NCBI GenBank assembly: GCA_947176965.1
Contig: CAMWSU010000012.1
Span: 1-46,593, forward strand
Origin: an uncultured Lachnospiraceae bacterium
Lineage (GTDB): Bacteria > Bacillota > Clostridia > Lachnospirales > Lachnospiraceae
Direction of reading: 5' to 3'
DNA: 46,593 nucleotides
Numbering within the stretch: position 1 is the first letter of the stretch; each line of letters starts with the position of its first letter. Below, in pieces: positions 40,618 through 46,593 of this stretch. The notes below the pieces were generated by a model. That model searched no databases. It was not told the origin of the DNA and saw only the letters and a list, made by a program, of their open reading frames with translations. The position numbers and the translations under genes are program-made.

Positions 40618-40647
40618 TTTTATCTATAATCATTCTTATAGATAAAA
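40618..40647. promoter_or_regulatory. 12-bp inverted repeat between GH53 and araC-type genes, probable operator
   Basis: TTTTATCTATAA-TCATTC-TTATAGATAAAA, perfect arms, in the middle of the 215-bp divergent gap. Position suits a site for the AraC regulator or overlapping promoters; TATAAT-like strings occur on both strands nearby. Confidence 0.5.
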
Positions 40648-40750
40648 AATATTATAGGTAATTCTCAATTCGCACAGCAATATCGGAATGCGATTTGAAC
40701 GGTCGGATTTGTATCATATTCGGGAATGGCGTTTGTGGGAGGATCTCGTT

Positions 40751-41818
40751 ATGGAACAAGATACCAAATTAGATATGTTAGCGGCGCTGGACAGCAGCGA
40801 TTCCTCTATTAATGTGCAAAACGGCGAGAGCGATTTCAGCCGCTTTTACCATATGAATGTACCTCTCCAGCTTACGCTGGAATACTGTGACGGCTCGGAG
40901 CCCGGGGACTATGTGAACATTGTAACCCTGTCCCCCACGAAAGCCGTTCTGTATCAGGAATCCCTTGCCCAGAAAAATACCCCCTATGCAAAAAACGCGC
41001 CGCATTTTCACGACTTTTTTGAATTTGTGATTGTTTTGGAAGGAAGTATCATACAGAAGATCGAGGGGACGGAATACCTTTACACCGCCGGCTCCTGCTG
41101 CCTGATCAATCGGAACCTGCGTCACATGGAGTATTATCAATCCAAAAGCAGGATCCTGTATATCGGTCTGACTCCCGATTTTGTTACAGATCTGTTTGCC
41201 ACTGTGCAGAACTCGCTGTTTCCGAATGAAAAAGAAATCTGCAGCAGCATTCTGTACCGGTTTATCACTTCCGATCTGAGGGAACCGGGAAAACGTGCTT
41301 ATCTTGACTTTATTCCGGCATATCGGAATCCTCTGCACGCGGGACGGCTGCACTCCATGGCAGAGACCATGATACAGACGCTTCTTTATCCTGAATTTGG
41401 CGCTTCCCACCAGATCAAAGGCTTGTTATGTGCTTTTTTATCCAATCTGTCGCTGCCGAAATACTACCACTGCACCAATGTCCGGCTCGATACGAACAGT
41501 GACTTCCTGCTTTTTTCGCGCATTACCCGCCTCTTTGAAGAAAGCGACGGTCGTATGACGCGCGCCGAATTGGAGCATTGCCTGCATTACAGCGGAGACT
41601 ACCTAAACCGCATCGTCAACAAATTTACCGATATGTGCCTCTATGATTACGGCATGACTTTCTGCATGAAAAAAGCGGCGCAGCTGCTGAGGGAGACAAA
41701 CGACTCCATCAGCGCGATCGCCGCCGGGCTTCAATTTACAAACCGCACGCATTTTTATACCTTATTCAAGAAAAAATATGGCGTTACTCCGAAAGAATAC
41801 CGGCGGATGCACGCATGA
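40751..41818 (+). CDS. AraC-family regulator with cupin sensor domain
   Basis: 355 residues from ATG 40751 (GGGAGG 8 nt upstream); an in-frame ATG at 40688 lacks a ribosome site. A cupin-like domain (HFHDFFEFVIVLEGSIIQKI, about residues 80-140) precedes a linker region and a C-terminal pair of HTHs (about 255-355) ending SISAIAAGLQFTNRTHFYTL FKKKYGVTPKEYRR in the classical AraC signature. Divergent from the GH53 galactanase gene, so it likely activates it in response to galacto-oligosaccharides; the inducer is inferred. Confidence 0.92.
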   Translation: MEQDTKLDMLAALDSSDSSINVQNGESDFSRFYHMNVPLQLTLEYCDGSEPGDYVNIVTLSPTKAVLYQESLAQKNTPYAKNAPHFHDFFEFVIVLEGSIIQKIEGTEYLYTAGSCCLINRNLRHMEYYQSKSRILYIGLTPDFVTDLFATVQNSLFPNEKEICSSILYRFITSDLREPGKRAYLDFIPAYRNPLHAGRLHSMAETMIQTLLYPEFGASHQIKGLLCAFLSNLSLPKYYHCTNVRLDTNSDFLLFSRITRLFEESDGRMTRAELEHCLHYSGDYLNRIVNKFTDMCLYDYGMTFCMKKAAQLLRETNDSISAIAAGLQFTNRTHFYTLFKKKYGVTPKEYRRMHA

Positions 41819-41902
41819 TACCGACCCATTCGACCCTTTGCATCCTACCGGTTCTCCCGGATGTTCTCCATCGGACTTTCTGTTTTTAACGCCTCATGTT
41901 GC

Positions 41903-43147
41903 TCATTGCCGTACAACCTCGATCTCAATCCCGTCATCCGTAACCGCTCCGACCCGGATCGTCAGCTTCGGATCAGAGAGCGACCCCGCCGGCGTATACC
42001 ATCCGAAATCGGATGCCTCCCCATATACCACGCTGTCTCCCGTCTGATAAAAGCCTTCACCGTCATTGACCAGCTTCAGAACCCGTATCCCCTCATCGGA
42101 TTCATTGTAATAGGGACTGTAATTCTCATAACGAAAATAGGGCTCGCCGTCATAGGGATCGGTTTCTATTCTTGCATTGACATGAAAGACGCGTACGCCT
42201 GCCTGCTCTGCTTCGAACACTCCCTCGTTATTCCCATCCGGCGTATTATATTCCACTAAAAAATACTCGCTGTTAAAATCGATCTGCCCGCCCTGCGGAA
42301 AGATCACGACGCAGCCGCCTTCGTGTGCCTTCGGCAGCCGGAACGAAGCGCTCTCCGTATCGGGTCCCATCACCTGTACCTGATCCGTTCTCAGCCATCC
42401 GAGCATCAGCTTCGAGAATTGGCTGAAATCTCCGCTGGAATCGTCCATACGTTCCATTCCGGCAATCCCGTGAAAGCCCTCCGAGTCGTCGGAATAGTAT
42501 TTATAATAATCCGGCAGACCCATGCAATGCCCAAGTTCATGCTCTATCGTTCCCTGATAAACTGCCCGCTCGCCCACGTAGGGCTGCTCATCATTGATGA
42601 TATACGTATTGACTGAAATCCCGTCCACACGAAATTCCGGATTCTGATACCACGTCGCCTGACAGCCCCACCAAAAATCCACATCCCCGCCGGACGGCAC
42701 AGAGATCACCAGCGCATCCATGATCGAATCCCCGTTGCAGTCATAATCGGAAAAATCAATCTCCTCATCATAATAGGTGAGCACTTCCATCACAAGGTTT
42801 TCAAATCCAAATTCATTTTCATAGGAAGCGATCTCTCCCTCCGCCTCATAAAAATAAACGTCCCCGCCGACATGCAGCCGTCCGTAAGAAGCAGTCTCAT
42901 AATACGCTGTAACACTGTCATCCTGCGCAAAGAGCCATTCCGTCAAATCGTCTTTCGTCACCCGGTTCCGCCGATACGTTACGTCTTGAAAAGATACCAT
43001 GAATACAGGAACACGCGCCTCCCCGACCGACTGCATATAATAGCCGCTCTCTCCAAATACGGGGTCGATATAATCTCCGCCTAATCCCTTGAACGAAGGC
43101 ACGCCCGTAAACAAAATCGTGATAAGCCAAAGCAATAAACGATACAT
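41903..43147 (-). CDS. Secreted M6-type metalloprotease
   Basis: 414 residues. A short hydrophobic start (LLLWLITILFTGVPSF) acts as a signal peptide. The zinc site is HELGHCMGLPD (His203, Glu204, His207, Asp213), as in M6 (immune-inhibitor A-like) peptidases. VPVFMVSFQDV and AYYETASYGRLHV upstream are characteristic of the family's early strand and helix. The C-terminal part (EYFLVEYNTPDG, VFHVN, DGIEIEVVR) is a beta-rich module. GGGGGTAGAAG precedes the ATG. Last gene of the c-di-GMP operon, directly behind the DUF4304 gene. Confidence 0.88.
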   Translation of the reverse strand: MYRLLLWLITILFTGVPSFKGLGGDYIDPVFGESGYYMQSVGEARVPVFMVSFQDVTYRRNRVTKDDLTEWLFAQDDSVTAYYETASYGRLHVGGDVYFYEAEGEIASYENEFGFENLVMEVLTYYDEEIDFSDYDCNGDSIMDALVISVPSGGDVDFWWGCQATWYQNPEFRVDGISVNTYIINDEQPYVGERAVYQGTIEHELGHCMGLPDYYKYYSDDSEGFHGIAGMERMDDSSGDFSQFSKLMLGWLRTDQVQVMGPDTESASFRLPKAHEGGCVVIFPQGGQIDFNSEYFLVEYNTPDGNNEGVFEAEQAGVRVFHVNARIETDPYDGEPYFRYENYSPYYNESDEGIRVLKLVNDGEGFYQTGDSVVYGEASDFGWYTPAGSLSDPKLTIRVGAVTDDGIEIEVVRQ

Positions 43148-43168
43148 CTTCTACCCCCTGTCGCGTTC

Positions 43169-43867
43169 CTACTCCAGTGCCGAGAGAATAAACTCCCACT
43201 TATTATCCTCCGGCCATTCGGAATATGCCCTGACCTCATGATAAAGCGGTTCATTTTCCCGTATCGTTTCCGATGACAGACCAAAACGGCGCTGCGTATC
43301 TCTCAGCTTTAAGGCCATTTCCGGTACAAGGGCGCTCATCTGTGCGGAACCAAAATACCTGATCAAAAGAATTCTTGTTGAATTCCAGTCCTGCTCCGTC
43401 CATTCTTCTTTTTTTCTGTTCCAATCATCCAGACTTTTAATCTCGTCAAGCTGCGGCAGGATCACTTCCCGCAGATCACTCCCGATCCGCTCCTTGATGT
43501 CTTCTATATCCATATCCTGCGGTACATAATTCTTGTATCCGTCAATACAATAGCCTAACGCATTCCGATAGGGATGAAGATAACCGCAGTCCGGCAGCAG
43601 GGAAGACTCATGGATCGAAGAGGACCCCCAGGAATTCCACTCTTTCAGCTTTTCCCGCGTTGTCTCTTTCGGAAACGCCTCGATGTGAAACCAAAACGTA
43701 TATCCTGTCGCCGCGGAATTAAACTGCGAGCTTTGAATCTTGACCGTCATGCAGCACTCTTCCTGCACACGGTAGAAGGTCTGTCCGATCGTGCGATAGC
43801 CTGCCGTCTTGAATGCCGGTGTGACGACTTCCTTTAAGACGAGCGTTTTCTTTTCACTTGAGGTCAT
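43169..43867 (-). CDS. DUF4304-domain protein
   Basis: 232 residues from ATG 43867 (AAAGGAG 7 nt upstream), 31 bp after the EAL gene stop. TPAFKTAGYRTIGQTFYRV, VKIQSSQFNSAATGYTFWFH and PKETTREKLKEWNSWG match the DUF4304 pattern, a family of unknown function; proteins of this kind often sit in polymorphic-toxin immunity or stress loci. The C-terminal 100 residues are rich in Trp and Glu (SLDDWNRKKEEWTEQDWNS). Cytosolic. Confidence 0.75.
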   Translation of the reverse strand: MTSSEKKTLVLKEVVTPAFKTAGYRTIGQTFYRVQEECCMTVKIQSSQFNSAATGYTFWFHIEAFPKETTREKLKEWNSWGSSSIHESSLLPDCGYLHPYRNALGYCIDGYKNYVPQDMDIEDIKERIGSDLREVILPQLDEIKSLDDWNRKKEEWTEQDWNSTRILLIRYFGSAQMSALVPEMALKLRDTQRRFGLSSETIRENEPLYHEVRAYSEWPEDNKWEFILSALE

Positions 43868-43898
43868 GGGAATCTCCTTTTGACATACTGCGCACACA

Positions 43899-45545
43899 TT
43901 ATTTTCTATTTTCATCCAACAATTTTTCAAAATCTTTCCGGCAGACCGGACGCGAAAAATGGTAGCCCTGCAATAGTGTGGCCTTCAGCGCTCCGACAAT
44001 ATCCGCCACTTTACCGTCCTCCACACCTTCTATAATAGAATGATATCCTAAGCGTCTGCACATTTCCAACAGACTGTCAACAATCACATAATCAATGTCA
44101 TGCCCCGGCTGTGCAAGCTCCCGGATAAAAGAATGCTCCACTTTAATGTAATCCACGGGAAGCCATTTTAACATTTCCATAGAAGCATACGCCGTTCCAA
44201 AATCGTCCAACGCGATTTTGAAGCCCCGCTCCCGCAGCCTGCGGAACATGGCCGCAAGCTCTTTCGGATCTTCTACCTGGCAGCTTTCCGTCAGCTCTAT
44301 AATGATATATTCCGGATTTACTCCGTACTTTTTTACACAGGAAATTGCTTTTTCCTCAAAGGTATCGTCTATAAACTGCTGATAAGATACGTTAAAGCTT
44401 ACCTGAAGCTCGCCATAGGTATCACGCCATGCCGCCTGCTGCCTGACTGCCTGCTCCATCACCCAATATCCGACTTCTTGAATCTCGCCGTAATCCTCCA
44501 AAACCTTAATAAACTCCATCGGATAGGAATCTTTAATTCTTTCCCCCTTCCAGCGGAGAAGAGATTCACAGCCCGCAATTTTGCCGGTGTCCGGATTGAT
44601 AAACGGCTGGAAGAACAATTCAAACCCTTTGAAGTCATTTTTAACACATTGCTTCAAATCTTCCCGCAAAACCAGTTCTCTCTCATACTTTCCGGCAATC
44701 TCCTCCGAAAAAAATACGATGCTTCCTCTCTGGTTATTCTTGGCATACTCCAGCGAGTGCTCCAGTTTATTGATCAGAGTTTCTCTGGCATCTGCGTCCT
44801 GAGGAAAAAGCACGCTGCCGGCCGATATGGAAATTCCAACCTTCCGCCCGTCTTCCAGATTCACAATATCTGTTTTCCGGCATAGTTCCTCATAAAATTT
44901 CGTTATTTCCTGCGGATTGGACGCAAAAGCAATCACAAGGAATTCATCCCCGCTAAACCGCAAAATTTTCCAATCAGGCTTACCTAAACCGCTTAACTCC
45001 CTCGAAAATTTGATTAAAATCTCATCCCCAATGTTATATCCGTAATTACTTACAATTTTCCGGAATCCGTCTATGCCGATCAGCAGCGCAGCTCCGGACT
45101 GTGAAGAAAAGTCGAAATAGTGCACCTCATGTATTGTCAAAAGTCCGGTCAGAGAATCATATTTGCTCTGTCCGTCTATTCTTGTCATAAGGCCCGCAAA
45201 AATGATGGGATTTCCTTCCGCATCCCGGATCACGCTGCCCTTGCATTCCACCCACACATATCCTCCCGACGCGTTCCGCGCCCGGTATTGGCAGTCATGA
45301 TATTTCTTTTTGCCGGAAAACACGCCTGTAATATCATCCGTATAAACATTCAAGTCATCGGGATGTATATGTTGTGCCCATACATTCGCCGCATCCTTCA
45401 GATATTCCCCCGCCAGCCCGAAATAATCCACAGCAGCCTTGGACCAGCGGGAAATATCGGTCTTCATATCGCATACATAGATGTAAACATTATCAGATGC
45501 CGATGCAAATGCTTCAAATAATTCATTATTGAAAACATCACTCAT
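43899..45545 (-). CDS. PAS-GGDEF-EAL c-di-GMP turnover protein
   Basis: 548 residues, AAGGAGG before the ATG. PAS at about 15-122 (YIYVCDMKTDISRWSKAAVDYFGL). GGDEF domain at about 128-280, with a variant site SGDEF (198-202) and a shortened DSLTGLLT start lacking the usual N-R; no RxxD inhibitory site. EAL domain from about 295: the signature is ESL (Glu327) rather than EAL, but Asn385, Glu417, Asp447-Asp448 in LDDFGT, Lys468 and Glu506 are kept, so phosphodiesterase activity is plausible and the cyclase half is doubtful. Follows the FIST-GGDEF gene by 55 bp. Confidence 0.92.
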   Translation of the reverse strand: MSDVFNNELFEAFASASDNVYIYVCDMKTDISRWSKAAVDYFGLAGEYLKDAANVWAQHIHPDDLNVYTDDITGVFSGKKKYHDCQYRARNASGGYVWVECKGSVIRDAEGNPIIFAGLMTRIDGQSKYDSLTGLLTIHEVHYFDFSSQSGAALLIGIDGFRKIVSNYGYNIGDEILIKFSRELSGLGKPDWKILRFSGDEFLVIAFASNPQEITKFYEELCRKTDIVNLEDGRKVGISISAGSVLFPQDADARETLINKLEHSLEYAKNNQRGSIVFFSEEIAGKYERELVLREDLKQCVKNDFKGFELFFQPFINPDTGKIAGCESLLRWKGERIKDSYPMEFIKVLEDYGEIQEVGYWVMEQAVRQQAAWRDTYGELQVSFNVSYQQFIDDTFEEKAISCVKKYGVNPEYIIIELTESCQVEDPKELAAMFRRLRERGFKIALDDFGTAYASMEMLKWLPVDYIKVEHSFIRELAQPGHDIDYVIVDSLLEMCRRLGYHSIIEGVEDGKVADIVGALKATLLQGYHFSRPVCRKDFEKLLDENRK

Positions 45546-45600
45546 GCGAATCCTCCTTGTGCCAGCAACCCGCGAATTTGGGCGTCAGCACAAATTTTTC

Positions 45601-46593
45601 TTAATCCAGCCTTACAACCCGATCTTTCCCGGCGGCCTTTGCCATATAAAGTGCCTTGTCCACCCTGCTGTAAAGCGCGTCGGAATTTTCATCCTTTGCC
45701 TGCGTTACTCCAATACTGACCGTCTGGCATCCGGCAGTTTCATAAGATACCGAAGAAAACGCTATGCGGATTTTTTCTGCCAGGACTACTGCGTCATCTG
45801 CATTACTATCCGACAGCAATACCATAAATTCTTCGCCGCCCCAGCGACCGAGAGAGCAGGAGGATACCTCTGTCGTCACATCCCTGAGGACGTCAGACAG
45901 CGCCTGGATCACATGGTCTCCCTCTTTGTGCCCGTAGATGTCGTTTACCTTTTTGAAATTATCAATATCCAGCATGATCAAAGAAATATTGTTGCATGTT
46001 CCCTGATTTTTACGTTTATCCAAAGCGCTGCGAATTTTTCTCTCAATCTCCGCACGGTTATAAAGTCTTGTCAACCCATCCGTAACAGAGCTTAAAGCAA
46101 GCTTCATATTCATTTCCTCTAACTCTGCCGTGGATGCCTCGATAAAGGAAACAAAACGTCTGATGATCGGTATCTTTTCGTTATTGTCATTGTCAATCTG
46201 CGCTCTGGCAATATTCACTTTTTTGCCTGTCGTCGGCATATCTCCTTCCCGCATGGCAACAATCACAAGAGTCACATTAAAATTAAGCATGTCCCCCTTT
46301 ATGCGCAAAAACTCGCCATGCGTATAAAAGCCCGTTGTAGGCGCAACGCTGTGAAACAAAATGGTCTCGTCACTAATATTTTCATTCCCCCAGAATGCCT
46401 TTCTTGCAGCACAGGAAAAGGTCTGTATCACTTCGGGACGGAAGTCTGCTATTTTCTGCCCATCCTCCCTGATACTGGCAAGAATTGTTTCCGGATCGCC
46501 ATAGGCCAGCCTGACAATCGCATCTTCCTGCATGTCAGAGGACATCACAAGAGAATCGTCATCATTGACTGCCAGAGGACAGCGCAGAATATT
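45601..46593 (-). CDS. FIST-domain diguanylate cyclase (5' end beyond window)
   Basis: The frame is open through the right edge, so the start lies outside. The visible N-terminal part is the FIST C-terminal sensor domain (VIQTFSCAARKAFWGNENIS then FHSVAPTTGFYTHGEF), thought to bind small ligands such as amino acids. The GGDEF domain follows a helical linker: SSVTDGLTRLYNRAEIE, LIMLDIDNFKKVNDIYGHKEGD and active site GGEEF in LGRWGGEEFMVLL. No RxxD inhibitory site five residues upstream. It should make c-di-GMP, opposing the EAL protein encoded next. Confidence 0.92.
   Translation of the reverse strand, partial: NILRCPLAVNDDDSLVMSSDMQEDAIVRLAYGDPETILASIREDGQKIADFRPEVIQTFSCAARKAFWGNENISDETILFHSVAPTTGFYTHGEFLRIKGDMLNFNVTLVIVAMREGDMPTTGKKVNIARAQIDNDNNEKIPIIRRFVSFIEASTAELEEMNMKLALSSVTDGLTRLYNRAEIERKIRSALDKRKNQGTCNNISLIMLDIDNFKKVNDIYGHKEGDHVIQALSDVLRDVTTEVSSCSLGRWGGEEFMVLLSDSNADDAVVLAEKIRIAFSSVSYETAGCQTVSIGVTQAKDENSDALYSRVDKALYMAKAAGKDRVVRLD

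Overview
The window looks like a chromosomal stretch from a low-to-mid GC Firmicute, most likely a gut Lachnospiraceae (Clostridia). This is inferred from strong AGGAGG-type ribosome binding sites, TTGACA/TATAAT-type promoters, a lipoprotein-anchored maltodextrin system without its own ATPase, GH53-CBM61 galactanase, GH26 mannanase, a CD3324-type small HTH protein, an RNHCP protein, LytTR/DUF3021 pairs and a FIST-GGDEF protein. No rRNA, tRNA, CRISPR array, phage or transposase was seen.

Layout. 0-6 kb: ftsH (3' end beyond the left edge, with a tandem-repeat tail), a divergent polytopic GT-C-like membrane protein, and pyrG. 6-12.3 kb, minus strand: an AT-richer accessory block with two lipoprotein/secreted-protein genes, then an ABC-transporter operon. 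That operon has one permease broken by a frameshift and a terminal ABC exporter lacking key catalytic residues. 12.3-14.6 kb: a gene for a 52-residue secreted Cys-containing peptide, overlapping tail-to-tail with a large regulator that has two XRE-type HTH domains and a TPR-like helical body. 14.6-23.4 kb: a maltodextrin regulon (GH13 lipoprotein, malG, malF, malE, malQ, divergent LacI-family regulator). 23.4-28.6 kb: panE-like reductase, auxin-efflux-type carrier, GH26 mannanase, orphan trpF, RNHCP protein and CD3324-like HTH. 28.8-33.1 kb: MerR/TipAS regulator, then a markedly AT-rich plus-strand block (TetR, alpha/beta hydrolase, LytTR, DUF3021, CPBP protease). 33.1-36.0 kb: small-molecule-modification and resistance-type genes with two decayed genes among them. 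36-38 kb: helD. 38.4-41.8 kb: GH53 galactanase divergent from an AraC regulator. 41.9-46.6 kb: an operon with FIST-GGDEF (cut by the right edge), PAS-GGDEF-EAL, a DUF4304 protein and an M6-type metalloprotease.

Most interesting system. The 10.6-14.6 kb region has the architecture of a peptide-pheromone (RRNPP-like) circuit: an HTH/TPR regulator, a convergent signal-peptide-bearing mini-gene, and three intergenic copies of one 18-bp box (consensus TTTCCGAAAACGTCATGG). Each box lies at the same distance from a -10 element: its TGG starts a non-consensus -35 (TGGnnC) 17 bp from TACAAT/TATACT. One copy faces the peptide gene, one the lipoprotein/secreted-protein operon and one the ABC-transporter operon. 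That is a small regulon which can be read directly from the DNA; which protein binds the box and whether the peptide signals are inferences.
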